From the IMG/VR virus record IMGVR_UViG_3300047468_000026, positions 1-39,521 of that record: DNA of 39,521 nucleotides; one strand, 5' to 3'. This document shows positions 16,307-22,198 of the stretch, in pieces. Under the pieces are notes generated by a model. That model was given only the letters and a program-made list of their open reading frames with translations. It was not told the origin of the DNA and did no database searches. Every line of letters starts with the position of its first letter. Positions within the stretch are counted from its first letter, which is position 1. A program made the translations under genes and the position numbers. This stretch comes from a virus.

Positions 16307-16327
16307 GTTACGTGTTACGAGTTACGA
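16307..16327. repeat. Three tandem 7-bp repeats
   Basis: Three consecutive 7-mers GTTACGW (GTTACGT, GTTACGA, GTTACGA) in the 81-base gap upstream of the Cys-motif gene. They could bind a protein or shape the leader; nothing else nearby explains them. The rest of the gap contains one CTTTAAA word at 16372. Confidence 0.6.
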
Positions 16328-16373
16328 GCGGCGCGATCCTACGCCTTGTTGTCTGCGTCATCAATCGATGCCT

Positions 16374-16811
16374 TTAAAGCCTGCGCGGCTGCTTCTCCAA
16401 CACGCGGAACTTGCGCCCGCAGTGGCAGGATGGCACGCCGGTCTTCAGCCACTTGCCGGAAGTCCGCACCACGTAGCCGCAGCCACGACAGGCGAGCTTC
16501 AACATGCGAGTAGTTTGGTGCGGCATACCCGGCACGCGGTAGATGTTCTTGATAGGCCGCAGCTTCTGGATCATCTTCAGTTCGAGCGCGGCGGCCTGCG
16601 CGCGGGTCAGCTTCCTGCGAGTCTTGCGCACCTCGATCTTCGCGCCGTGCTTCTTGGCGGTAGCTAGTTGTCGGTGCCACGCACGGATGTGTGTGCCCTG
16701 CCCGTTGGTGCGTGCACCGACGGACATGTGCTTCTTCGCGCGGTCGCCAGAGCCTGCGCCGACGTACCAGAGTTGGCCGTCGACGAGGTACTGGTAGACG
16801 TAGTAGTTCAT
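16374..16811 (-). CDS. GIY-YIG-type nuclease with C-terminal zinc ribbon
   Basis: 145 aa. The start YYVYQYLVDGQLWYVGAGSG with Arg24 matches the GIY-YIG core (the first motif reads VYQY, the second YVG). A helix LTRAQAAALELKMIQKLRPI supplies the conserved Glu (about 77), then KNIY the Asn. From residue 104 there is a separate zinc ribbon: LACRGCGYVVRTSGKWLKTG then PSCHCG (Cys108, 111, 129, 131). Nearly the same ribbon ends the SprT-like protein at 21252. The product probably nicks or cuts DNA, for instance in host DNA breakdown or recombination. The start overlaps the upstream gene as ATGA. Confidence 0.8.
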   Translation of the reverse strand: MNYYVYQYLVDGQLWYVGAGSGDRAKKHMSVGARTNGQGTHIRAWHRQLATAKKHGAKIEVRKTRRKLTRAQAAALELKMIQKLRPIKNIYRVPGMPHQTTRMLKLACRGCGYVVRTSGKWLKTGVPSCHCGRKFRVLEKQPRRL

Positions 16812-17017
16812 GCCTTCGGCTCCGTGTTGACGACACCGTCGACCATGTCGGTGATCAGGTAGGGCTTCAGATCGTGGCGGGCGCGCACCGTGGAGTGCGT
16901 GAGCTTGTTAGCCACCACCTCCCGGCACACCACGTACATCTGGTCGGTGCTCTGGTTCATCTCGTCGATCCAGAAGACGCGGTCCTTCTCGTCCTTGTGC
17001 AGTACGACGGTGCTCAC
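16808..17017 (-). CDS. Hypothetical small protein
   Basis: 69 aa from a GTG at 17017, overlapping the upstream stop as GTGA. The ATG at 17107 is inside the upstream gene and is rejected. The sequence STVVLHKDEKDRVFWIDEMN then YVVCREVVANKL looks like a small folded protein; no family is recognised. It is part of an unbroken overlapping gene string. Confidence 0.65.
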   Translation of the reverse strand: MSTVVLHKDEKDRVFWIDEMNQSTDQMYVVCREVVANKLTHSTVRARHDLKPYLITDMVDGVVNTEPKA

Positions 17018-17430
17018 TTCTTGCTCCTCGTGGTGATAGATAGCTCGGTCTTGACGCCGGGCCGCACGCCGGGGATCGTGACCTCGTCGTCCCAGCGCTC
17101 CTTGCACGCACTAACTACCGGCTGCTTGCGCACAAGGTCCCATGCCTTGTTCTTGCCGACGAACTCGAAGAAGGCGCGGTCGTCGAAGAGTTCGGCGAAG
17201 GTGTTGCGGCGGATCGCAATCGTGGCGAGCTTGGTCGACACGGCTTCCTGCCGCGCGTCGAGCATGGCGGCGAGCAGCGTCTCTTCGAGATCGTTGCGCG
17301 CCTGCTTGAGTGGTTCGAGCGCGGCCTCCATGGCGCGGCGCTTCTTGTGGTAGGCGGCCTCGGCGCGGTACAGGTTGTCAGCCAGTCCCGAGATCACGTT
17401 GGCAGGGGCGTAGGTTTTCTTAGCAGTCAT
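17014..17430 (-). CDS. Conserved-looking phage protein, N-terminal coiled coil
   Basis: 138 aa. Residues about 15-60 are helical (NLYRAEAAYHKKRRAMEAAL) and probably coiled coil. The C-terminal half has LATIAIRRNTFAELFDDRAF, a WDLVRKQPV segment, then VTIPGVRPGVKTELSI. An ending with IPGV before a short beta strand is seen in many phage proteins of unknown function. It overlaps the upstream gene by 11 bases. Confidence 0.7.
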   Translation of the reverse strand: MTAKKTYAPANVISGLADNLYRAEAAYHKKRRAMEAALEPLKQARNDLEETLLAAMLDARQEAVSTKLATIAIRRNTFAELFDDRAFFEFVGKNKAWDLVRKQPVVSACKERWDDEVTIPGVRPGVKTELSITTRSKK

Positions 17431-17641
17431 CGCATTTCTCCGCAGGTGTGTTGATGTCGTCAGCAGTATGCATGCCGCTGTTGATCAGAGTCAACAGCGC
17501 GTTGGCAATATCATCATAGGGCTTGTTGCGTTCCTTCGAGACCTTGGGGCGCGTCTGCCAGTACTGGATCAGGTAGCGCTTGCACGCTTCGATGTTCCCG
17601 CGCTGGAATGCGCGCACCGAGTTTCTCAGGTGCTCGATCAT
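17420..17641 (-). CDS. Hypothetical small protein
   Basis: 73 aa from the ATG at 17641, overlapping the upstream stop as ATGA; longer readings run into other genes. It is helical, MIEHLRNSVRAFQRGNIEAC, ending with Cys/Asp residues (EKCDDC). No family is recognised. An imperfect GTTGAT/GTCAAC repeat inside it (17474-17489) has a 4-base spacing and is not counted as an operator. Confidence 0.65.
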   Translation of the reverse strand: MIEHLRNSVRAFQRGNIEACKRYLIQYWQTRPKVSKERNKPYDDIANALLTLINSGMHTADDINTPAEKCDDC

Positions 17642-17886
17642 GCTTCCCCCTCCAAGGTAGCTAGGGCCAGTTGTACGTAGAGCTTCGCGATGCCGCGCGT
17701 CCTGCCTTTCTCGGCAGGCCACTTGGCGATGGCGTTGCGTAGATAGACGGCGGCGTCCTTGCCGTTGATGGCGTGGGCGTGCGGGGCCAGTACGTGCCCC
17801 GCCTCCTTCGCCTTGCGCTTGGCCTTCAGCGTTGCCTTGAACTTGGCAATCGCCTCGGGGGTGCGTTTGTATCCTTTGGGTGGCAT
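17638..17886 (-). CDS. Hypothetical basic protein
   Basis: 82 aa, very Lys/Ala-rich at the N-terminus (PPKGYKRTPEAIAKFKATLK), with a short helical C-terminus. The N-terminal part resembles the NUMOD-type or AT-hook-like basic segments seen in phage DNA-binding proteins, but this is weak. Start and stop overlap the neighbours (TGATG at 17886; ATGA at 17638). Confidence 0.65.
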   Translation of the reverse strand: MPPKGYKRTPEAIAKFKATLKAKRKAKEAGHVLAPHAHAINGKDAAVYLRNAIAKWPAEKGRTRGIAKLYVQLALATLEGEA

Positions 17887-18089
17887 CAGCGCTTCCTCCC
17901 GTCACCGTCGAACCACTCGACGAGTCGCGACGAGAACACCTTGAGGCGTCCACGGCGGAAGAGAATCTGCGCTGGGCGCTTCTTCTTCCAGTAGTAGCGA
18001 GCGCTGCGACAGGCCTGACACAGCGCGATGTGCTCGCGCTGGGTCTCGAACTCCACGCCACACTCGGCGGTCTCGCAGGTCTTCTTCAT
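17886..18089 (-). CDS. Small zinc-finger-like protein
   Basis: 67 aa. CETAECGVEF followed by ALCQACRSARYYWKKKRP gives a Cys-x4-Cys ... Cys-x2-Cys pattern, likely a zinc ribbon. The rest is basic, ending FDGDGRKR. It overlaps the DUF3846 gene upstream as ATGA. It may bind nucleic acid; the exact role is unknown. Confidence 0.7.
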   Translation of the reverse strand: MKKTCETAECGVEFETQREHIALCQACRSARYYWKKKRPAQILFRRGRLKVFSSRLVEWFDGDGRKR

Positions 18090-18469
18090 TCCATGTCCCC
18101 CGTCCAGAGCAGCGCGTCGCCGACGATCAGCAGGCCGGTCGACTGCATGGTAGTTAGCGGGTGCGGCGGCTCCTTGGTCAGGTCGTTGTAGCGCAGCTTG
18201 TTCAGGCGCACGCCGCGCAGTTGGCGGTTGCCTGCGATGGCCGAGGCGCGGGCGTTGGGCTTCTTGTCCGACGCCAGCCCGTTCTCGTCGAAGAACAGGT
18301 GGTGCACCTTGTCCTCGAAGAGCACCGAGAGGTGCTCGATGGTGTCGCAGCCGATGGCCTTGTACATGTAGTCGAGCGTCGGTGCGCCGTACTCCAGCTT
18401 GCCGTACTGCTCCGGGGGCACCTCTTGATAGGTGCCCCCTTCGCTGATCAGATAAAGTTTGTTCGTCAT
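18086..18469 (-). CDS. DUF3846-type protein
   Basis: 127 aa. The pattern YKAIGCDTIEHLSVLFEDKV, then LFFDENGLASDKKPNARASA, then TGLLIVGDALLW matches the DUF3846 layout: an IEHL-type strand, a DEnGL segment, an N-x-x-A helix and a final I-x-G-D strand. The function of the family is unknown; it is common in phages and plasmids. The start is preceded by GGAGTAGTTAGACC, the shared ribosome-site cassette. Confidence 0.75.
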   Translation of the reverse strand: MTNKLYLISEGGTYQEVPPEQYGKLEYGAPTLDYMYKAIGCDTIEHLSVLFEDKVHHLFFDENGLASDKKPNARASAIAGNRQLRGVRLNKLRYNDLTKEPPHPLTTMQSTGLLIVGDALLWTGDME

Positions 18470-18476
18470 GGTCTAA

Positions 18477-18719
18477 CTACTCCTCGTTGATCTTCTGAAT
18501 GGCGTCTAACTTCTTCTCGATGCGGTGCAGGGCGGCGCGGCTCTTCTGCCAGCGGTTCAGGGCGCGGGACAGTTCCGCCTCCATCTGCTGGTGGCGGGCC
18601 TGCGCCTCGACGTAGGCGTTGCCCGGATCGCGGCGGCTGCCCTTGCGCGGCTTCTTGGCGTAGGCCGCAGCGGCGCAAGCCTTCGACCATTCGCTCAGGC
18701 CGATGGTGGGGTCGTTCAT
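18477..18719 (-). CDS. Hypothetical coiled-coil protein
   Basis: 80 aa from the ATG at 18719, overlapping the stop of the acidic coiled-coil gene as ATGA. The C-terminal half (EAELSRALNRWQKSRAALHR) is a clear coiled coil. The N-terminus is MNDPTIGLSEWSKACAAAAY. No family is recognised. It may partner the adjacent coiled-coil protein. Confidence 0.65.
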   Translation of the reverse strand: MNDPTIGLSEWSKACAAAAYAKKPRKGSRRDPGNAYVEAQARHQQMEAELSRALNRWQKSRAALHRIEKKLDAIQKINEE

Positions 18720-19024
18720 TCCACTGCCTCCAGTAGTTCGATGGCTTCCTGCAGGTCGTCCTTGATCTCGACGATCTTGGTCGCGATGTCTTCGAGCTTG
18801 CCGTAGGCCTCGTCTAACTTCTCGACGGCGTTGGCTTGAGCTTCGCCCTTCTCGCCGTCGACGACCTTCTCGGACATGCTGTCGAGCACGTCGCGCTCGG
18901 CGTCGCGGATATCGCTGACCTCGTCCTTGATCGAGTCGGCGTCGCGGAGGTTCTCGACCTCGGCTAACAACAACGTCGCCTGATGCGCGAGGTCCTTGAT
19001 CTTTTGCAGTGTTCGTCTTTTCAC
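18716..19024 (-). CDS. Hypothetical acidic coiled-coil protein
   Basis: 102 aa from the GTG at 19024, supported by GGAGACCCCAA just upstream; the earlier in-frame start lies in the leader stem-loop. It is almost wholly helical and acidic with heptad-like spacing (LDEAYGKLEDIATKIVEIKD). It is first gene after the promoter at 19067-19095, so it is likely well expressed. Function is unknown. Confidence 0.7.
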   Translation of the reverse strand: MKRRTLQKIKDLAHQATLLLAEVENLRDADSIKDEVSDIRDAERDVLDSMSEKVVDGEKGEAQANAVEKLDEAYGKLEDIATKIVEIKDDLQEAIELLEAVE

Positions 19025-19036
19025 TTGGGGTCTCCT

Positions 19037-19055
19037 GCCCGGCACCACGCCGGGC
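19037..19055 (-). promoter_or_regulatory. Leader stem-loop with GUGGU loop
   Basis: GCCCGGC and GCCGGGC arms (7 bp) around GUGGU in the leftward transcript, followed by AGGAGA and the start at 19024. Identical in sequence to the stem-loop at 20379-20397. Confidence 0.75.
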
Positions 19056-19066
19056 TTCAGTTGACA

Positions 19067-19095
19067 ATTATACAGAGATGGTTGACGGTGTCAAC
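19067..19095 (-). promoter_or_regulatory. Consensus sigma70 promoter with operator palindrome
   Basis: Leftward: TTGACA (19089-19094), 16-base spacer, TATAAT (19067-19072), the strongest promoter match in the window. The perfect operator GTTGACGGTGTCAAC (19081-19095) overlaps the -35. A further half-site GTTGAC lies at 19060-19065. The word CTTTAAA follows at 19099. Confidence 0.85.
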
Positions 19096-19100
19096 GTGCT

Positions 19101-19307
19101 TTAAAGCGACTGCAGCCCCTCCCCGTCTACCCACTTGTAGTTCACCGGATCGTCGGACTCGACCGCGCGGCAGTCGACGACTAACAACCAGCGATCCATC
19201 AGATTGCGGGCGCTCTTCTTGGCCTCCTCCTCGGTCGCGAAACGCAGCGCGTTGTCGTACCAGTTCGGGTCGGTTCCAGTCTGCACTTCGGGCTTCCAGC
19301 TTTTCAT
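19101..19307 (-). CDS. Small conserved phage protein of unknown function
   Basis: 68 aa: KPEVQTGTDPNWYDNALRF, then ATEEEAKKSARNLMDRW, then ESDDPVNYKWVDG. A W-x-x-NALRFATxxEA ... RW ... DPVNYxW layout recurs in many small phage and bacterial proteins of unknown role. The start at 19307 has GGAGTAGTTAG directly before ATG. It ends just upstream of the promoter at 19067-19095. Confidence 0.72.
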   Translation of the reverse strand: MKSWKPEVQTGTDPNWYDNALRFATEEEAKKSARNLMDRWLLVVDCRAVESDDPVNYKWVDGEGLQSL

Positions 19308-19311
19308 CTAA

Positions 19312-19494
19312 CTACTCCTGAATGAATTCGTATTTCATCCCAGCGCGGCGCTGGGCGTCGGATCGGTTCGAGTTCTCGCGGTTGCAGAAGTCTCGCGCCT
19401 CGGTCAGCGTGAGACCCCTGCGCACCGTGGTCTTCTTGGCGCTGGCGAACTCCTCGAAGTTGCGCGCCGCGCGCTTGAATACCTTGTACGTCAT
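19312..19494 (-). CDS. Small conserved phage protein of unknown function
   Basis: 60 aa, basic: SAKKTTVRRGLTLTEARDFC followed by an Asn/Arg-rich segment and KYEFIQE. A GLT(L)xEA...C pattern in a short basic protein is frequent in phages. GGAGTAGTTAG directly precedes the ATG at 19494. Confidence 0.7.
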   Translation of the reverse strand: MTYKVFKRAARNFEEFASAKKTTVRRGLTLTEARDFCNRENSNRSDAQRRAGMKYEFIQE

Positions 19495-19498
19495 CTAA

Positions 19499-19714
19499 CT
19501 ACTCCTTCACATGCTTGTTGAAAAAATCGATCTTGAGCTTCTCGGGTGTGATGGCCCAGTAGCCGTACCGCTTGCCGCTCGTGTCTTCGATGCGGCGGCA
19601 CACGCCGCCCCTAGCTACCTGATACGCAGCGACCGACAGCAGGCTCTCCAGCTTGGCGCGGTCGAGTTCGCCGTCGCCGTCGATCTCGATGTGGACGATC
19701 AGGGTGTTAGCCAC
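19499..19714 (-). CDS. Hypothetical small protein
   Basis: 71 aa from a GTG at 19714 that overlaps the end of the upstream 57-aa gene by 8 bases. ANTLIVHIEIDGDGELDRAK followed by a helix and RYGYWAITPEKLKIDFF suggests a small alpha/beta fold. No family is recognised. Confidence 0.62.
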   Translation of the reverse strand: MANTLIVHIEIDGDGELDRAKLESLLSVAAYQVARGGVCRRIEDTSGKRYGYWAITPEKLKIDFFNKHVKE

Positions 19715-19880
19715 GGATCACCCCCGCCGCGATCAGGCTCTGCGCCTGCCGACCAAACCAGCCCTGCAGGCGGTAGGCCAAGCCGGTGTCGTGCAGGTAC
19801 TGCCACGCCTCGATGATCTGCTCCTCGCTGTCGGCCTCGATGAAGCCCTCGGCCAAACCCGTTGCGGTGTATGCGTCCAT
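19707..19880 (-). CDS. 57-aa phage protein, short-ORF class
   Basis: ATG at 19880, preceded by GGAGCACATTACA; TAA at 19707-19709 inside the next gene's start. The translation contains EGFIEADSEEQIIEAWQYL, then DTGLAYRLQGWFGRQAQSLI and ends AAGVIRG. The AWQYL...DTGL...LQGWFGRxAxxLI...G pattern is common in small phage proteins of unknown function. It is too short for many gene finders, but the ribosome site, overlap and family-like pattern support it. Confidence 0.72.
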   Translation of the reverse strand: MDAYTATGLAEGFIEADSEEQIIEAWQYLHDTGLAYRLQGWFGRQAQSLIAAGVIRG

Positions 19881-19905
19881 TGTAATGTGCTCCAGTAGTT
19901 AGTTG

Positions 19906-20367
19906 TTAGGCGACTAGGATCGTCAGGCCAGCGGCCTTGATCTTGTCGGCGATCACGGTGATGTACTGCGCCGAGACCGCGCGCTCCGGGCCGTTGTAGT
20001 TGTACTCGTACATGTTGGCGTTCAGCCAAACGCGACCGGCGGTGGTGTAGGCGCGCAGGCTGTCGCCGCGATGGTAGAAGTCGGGGCGCTCGGGGCCGAC
20101 GAACTTGCTAGGCACCACGACGCTGCGGTCGTTCTCGATCACGCGGTCGAGCGTGTCGCAGTACACCTCGATGTCGACCAGCGCGGTGCCTTCGATGATG
20201 CGGACCACGTAGGTGCGCGCGTCGTCGTAGCTGCCCTTCGGCTTGTGCTCGTGGCTGATCGAAATGATCTGGCTGCCGTAGCGCTTCACGATGCGCGCGA
20301 TCTTGTGCGCGTCGCCGTTGAGGATGCTGAAGGTCTTGGTCAGGCGGAACTTGCTAGAGGCTTTCAT
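19906..20367 (-). CDS. Hypothetical 153-aa early protein
   Basis: ATG at 20367 preceded by GGAGAATCAG. Mixed alpha/beta: MKASSKFRLTKTFSILNGDA, a central TYVVRIIEGTALVDIEVYCD strand region, then YYN and IADKIKAAGLTILVA. The ADKIKAAGLTI ending could be a helix-strand unit. No family is recognised. First gene behind the promoter at 20408-20436. Confidence 0.7.
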   Translation of the reverse strand: MKASSKFRLTKTFSILNGDAHKIARIVKRYGSQIISISHEHKPKGSYDDARTYVVRIIEGTALVDIEVYCDTLDRVIENDRSVVVPSKFVGPERPDFYHRGDSLRAYTTAGRVWLNANMYEYNYNGPERAVSAQYITVIADKIKAAGLTILVA

Positions 20368-20378
20368 CTGATTCTCCT

Positions 20379-20397
20379 GCCCGGCACCACGCCGGGC
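20379..20397 (-). promoter_or_regulatory. Leader stem-loop with GUGGU loop
   Basis: Seven-base-pair stem (GCCCGGC with GCCGGGC) and GUGGU loop in the leftward transcript, then AGGAGA. Same sequence as at 19037-19055. Confidence 0.75.
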
Positions 20398-20407
20398 TGA
20401 TGTGTGG

Positions 20408-20436
20408 ACTATACAGGGTCTGTTGACGCTGTCAAC
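20408..20436 (-). promoter_or_regulatory. Sigma70-like promoter with operator palindrome
   Basis: Leftward: TTGACA (20430-20435), 16-base spacer, TATAGT (20408-20413). Perfect operator GTTGACGCTGTCAAC at 20422-20436. The following 12 bases (AACTGCGTCACA on the plus strand, to 20448) also occur at the divergent region, so the shared block is 27 bp. Confidence 0.85.
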
Positions 20437-20452
20437 AACTGCGTCACAGTTT

Positions 20453-20662
20453 CTACTCTTCGTACCGATCCTGCCGGGCCTGAAATTCGTAGGCGTCGGT
20501 GTTGATCTCGACGCGGCGCGCAGGCGTCAGGCCGTCGCGGCGCATGTCTTCCATGGCGAGCATCTCGGTGAAGTCGTTGCCTTCGGGGATGCGGTAGGCG
20601 TAGCGCGTGCGGAAGCGGAAGACCTGCGCGGCTGAGTGGATTAAAAATTCGTCGTGATCCAT
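20453..20662 (-). CDS. Hypothetical small early protein
   Basis: 69 aa, charged: MDHDEFLIHSAAQVFRFRTR then EGNDFTEMLAMEDMRRDGL. ATG at 20662 with GGAGACTCAA upstream, the same ribosome-site style as the other leader modules. No family is recognised. It ends just before the promoter at 20408-20436. Confidence 0.68.
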   Translation of the reverse strand: MDHDEFLIHSAAQVFRFRTRYAYRIPEGNDFTEMLAMEDMRRDGLTPARRVEINTDAYEFQARQDRYEE

Positions 20663-20674
20663 TTGAGTCTCCTG

Positions 20675-20695
20675 CCCCGCCCGAGGGCGGCGGGG
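20675..20695 (-). promoter_or_regulatory. Leader stem-loop before the gene at 20453
   Basis: CCCCGCC and GGCGGGG arms with a 7-base loop, directly upstream of AGGAGACTCAA. Same position as the other leader hairpins but lacking the GUGGU loop. Two TAGTTAG words lie just beyond it (20696 and 20707). Confidence 0.5.
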
Positions 20696-20709
20696 TAGTT
20701 AGGTGGTAG

Positions 20710-21045
20710 TTAGGCCTGCTGCTTGAGGAACTCGACGCTGGCTTCCAGCGCGGCGATGTTCTCGGCGAGGGCTTCGATGCGGCTCTGCACGCGGCCACGA
20801 TCACCGCCGCCGTTCTGCACCCACTTGGCGACCCGGTAGGCCTCACCCATGGTGCGGATCACGCTGGCGTTGGCCGAGCCGGTCGCACCGGGCTGGCTGT
20901 AGTTGGCACCGGCGAACTTGATCCAGAGCGGGCCGACCTTGACGACCCAGCCGTTGGGGTTCTCGGCCTTGAGGGCTTTGAGTTCGACGATCTGCTGCTC
21001 GAAGTCGGCGATGAAGTCGGCTAGGTCTTTCTGGATGGCGATCAT
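20710..21045 (-). CDS. Hypothetical first leftward early protein
   Basis: 111 aa from the ATG at 21045, downstream of GGAGACCGCCAAC. Upstream in-frame codons lie in the promoter and are rejected. Helical at both ends (DLADFIADFEQQIVELKALK and IEALAENIAALEASVEFLK), with a central beta-like NGWVVKVGPLWIKFAGANYS. Probably self-associating. It is the first gene transcribed leftward from the divergent region, a position often held by host-takeover proteins; that is inference only. Confidence 0.72.
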   Translation of the reverse strand: MIAIQKDLADFIADFEQQIVELKALKAENPNGWVVKVGPLWIKFAGANYSQPGATGSANASVIRTMGEAYRVAKWVQNGGGDRGRVQSRIEALAENIAALEASVEFLKQQA

Positions 21046-21065
21046 GTTGGCGGTCTCCGTTGGTG

Positions 21066-21080
21066 GCAGCAACTCGCTGC
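21066..21080 (-). promoter_or_regulatory. Leader stem-loop before the gene at 20710
   Basis: GCAGC and GCTGC arms with a 5-base loop in the leftward leader, followed by CGGAGACC. Position conserved with the other leaders; loop sequence differs (GAGUU). Confidence 0.45.
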
Positions 21081-21092
21081 TCGATGGGGGCC

Positions 21093-21121
21093 ATTCTACA
21101 GGTCCTGTTGACGCTGTCAAC
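21093..21121 (-). promoter_or_regulatory. Leftward early promoter with operator
   Basis: TTGACA (21115-21120), 16-base spacer, TAGAAT (21093-21098). Perfect operator GTTGACGCTGTCAAC at 21107-21121 covers the -35. Drives the leftward early block beginning with the gene at 20710-21045. Confidence 0.85.
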
Positions 21122-21190
21122 AACTGCGTCACACTTTTGAACGCTTTAAAGCATCTGCCGAAAGTGTGACGCAGTTGTTGACAGCGTCAA
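21108..21190. repeat. Perfect 30-bp inverted repeat of the divergent control region
   Basis: Arms 21108-21137 and 21161-21190 are exact reverse complements. The 23-base spacer holds the palindrome GCTTTAAAGC at 21143-21152, almost at the centre. Each arm carries one -35/operator plus the extended TGTGACGCAGTT element, so leftward and rightward promoters are mirror images. Confidence 0.9.
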
Positions 21191-21206
21191 AGGAACCTGC
21201 TTTAAA
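21178..21206 (+). promoter_or_regulatory. Rightward early promoter with operator
   Basis: TTGACA (21178-21183), 17-base spacer, TTTAAA (21201-21206) as -10, or TTAAAT one base on. The operator GTTGACAGCGTCAAA (21177-21191) differs from the consensus at the last base only. Drives the SprT-like gene and probably the primase-helicase. Confidence 0.7.
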
Positions 21207-21216
21207 TGCACACATC

Positions 21217-21235
21217 GGAGGGCGTGGTGCCTTCC
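21217..21235 (+). promoter_or_regulatory. Leader stem-loop with GUGGU loop (rightward)
   Basis: GGAGGGC and GCCTTCC arms (one G-T pair) around GUGGU, then CGGAGTCTGAA and the ATG at 21252. This is the only copy on the rightward transcript and shows the loop is kept in the RNA sense. Confidence 0.7.
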
Positions 21236-21251
21236 ATCAACGGAGTCTGAA

Positions 21252-21830
21252 ATGAAAGCAATCAAGAGTCGCGAAGAGTGGTTGAACGTGGTGCTGCACA
21301 AGCATGTCGCGAAGCTGCTGAAGACCAAGGCCAATGTCGTGCTGCCCGCCGATGCCAAGGTGTCGGTCGGTTTCCCCGGCGGTGGCTCGGCGCGCAAGCG
21401 TATCGGCGAGTGCTGGCCGCGCGTTCGTTCCTCGATCAAGGTCAACGAGATTTTCATCAATCCCTCGCTCACCTCGCCGAAGCTGATGATCGACGTGCTG
21501 GTGCACGAGGCCATTCACGCGGTCGATGACTGCAAGAACGGCCACAAGGCACCGTTCCGCAAGATGGCGCTGGCCGTGGGCCTCGAAGGCAAGATGAAGT
21601 CGACGCACGCGGGCGCGGAGTTGCTCAAGTGGATAGACGGCGTGCTCGCCGCCATGCCCGCGATGGACTACGGCTCGCTCGATCTGTCGGGCCGCAAGAA
21701 GCAGGCGACGTATCTCATCAAGCTGCAGTGCGGCGCGTGTGGCTACGTTGTTAGGACCACGCAGAAGTGGCTCGACGTCGGCGTGCCGGAGTGCTGCTGC
21801 GGTGAAGGCCCGCTCAGTGTGGCGGGCTGA
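21252..21830 (+). CDS. SprT-like zinc metalloprotein with C-terminal zinc ribbon
   Basis: 192 aa. The active-site motif VHEAIHAV gives HExxH at 85-89, followed by a GHKAPFRKMALAVGLEG segment typical of SprT-like proteins, whose third ligand is a downstream His or Glu. A zinc ribbon follows at about 156-184: LQCGACGYVVRTTQKWLDVG then PECCCG. SprT/Spartan-type proteases remove proteins stuck to DNA; a DNA-related role fits the early position. First rightward gene; start confirmed by CGGAGTCTGAA. The ribbon is closely similar to that of the GIY-YIG protein at 16374. Confidence 0.85.
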   Translation: MKAIKSREEWLNVVLHKHVAKLLKTKANVVLPADAKVSVGFPGGGSARKRIGECWPRVRSSIKVNEIFINPSLTSPKLMIDVLVHEAIHAVDDCKNGHKAPFRKMALAVGLEGKMKSTHAGAELLKWIDGVLAAMPAMDYGSLDLSGRKKQATYLIKLQCGACGYVVRTTQKWLDVGVPECCCGEGPLSVAG

Positions 21831-21949
21831 TGCTCACGCTCATCACGCTGCTGCTCTGGTGGCTGGGGGACATGGATGTCCCCGGCTGGGTGTGGGTCGC
21901 CGTCGTGTTCTACGACGTCGTCAACGACAACGCGAAGGGGCGCAAGTAG
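21830..21949 (+). CDS. 39-aa hydrophobic membrane peptide
   Basis: ATG at 21830 overlaps the SprT-like stop (TGATG). The first segment LTLITLLLWWLGDMDVPGW is strongly hydrophobic with aromatic residues, followed by VWVAVVFYDVV and a charged end NDNAKGRK. One or two short membrane segments are likely. Too short for most gene finders; the overlap with the previous stop and direct abutment to the next ATG support translation. Function is unknown. Confidence 0.6.
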   Translation: MLTLITLLLWWLGDMDVPGWVWVAVVFYDVVNDNAKGRK

Positions 21950-22198
21950 ATGGACAGCCATGAGATGCCGAACGAGGACGGGCGCGTGGCGGTCTCGCGC
22001 CTGCGCTTCCGCTGGGTGCGGTTGAACGAGATGACGCTCGACGTCGGCGACATGGTCGTGGTGTGCGCGCGGCAGATCAACGGCACCGCGCCGCGCTTCC
22101 CGGCGCAGCTTGAGTGGAGCACGGACGGACGAGTGTGGCAGGCGGTGCCGTTCGTGCACGGCTCGCTGGTCGATGACGAGGACGTCACGCCCAAATAA
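21950..22198 (+). CDS. Hypothetical early protein
   Basis: 82 aa with ATG immediately after the previous TAG. Beta-rich: VAVSRLRFRWVRLNEMTLDV, then MVVVCARQING and RVWQAVPFVHG. No family is recognised. Followed by a hairpin in the non-coding gap before the primase gene. Confidence 0.62.
   Translation: MDSHEMPNEDGRVAVSRLRFRWVRLNEMTLDVGDMVVVCARQINGTAPRFPAQLEWSTDGRVWQAVPFVHGSLVDDEDVTPK

Noticed and set aside
17474-17489. GTTGATCAGAGTCAAC as another operator
   Set aside because: The half-sites are spaced by 4 rather than 3, one half differs, and it lies in coding DNA without a good -10.
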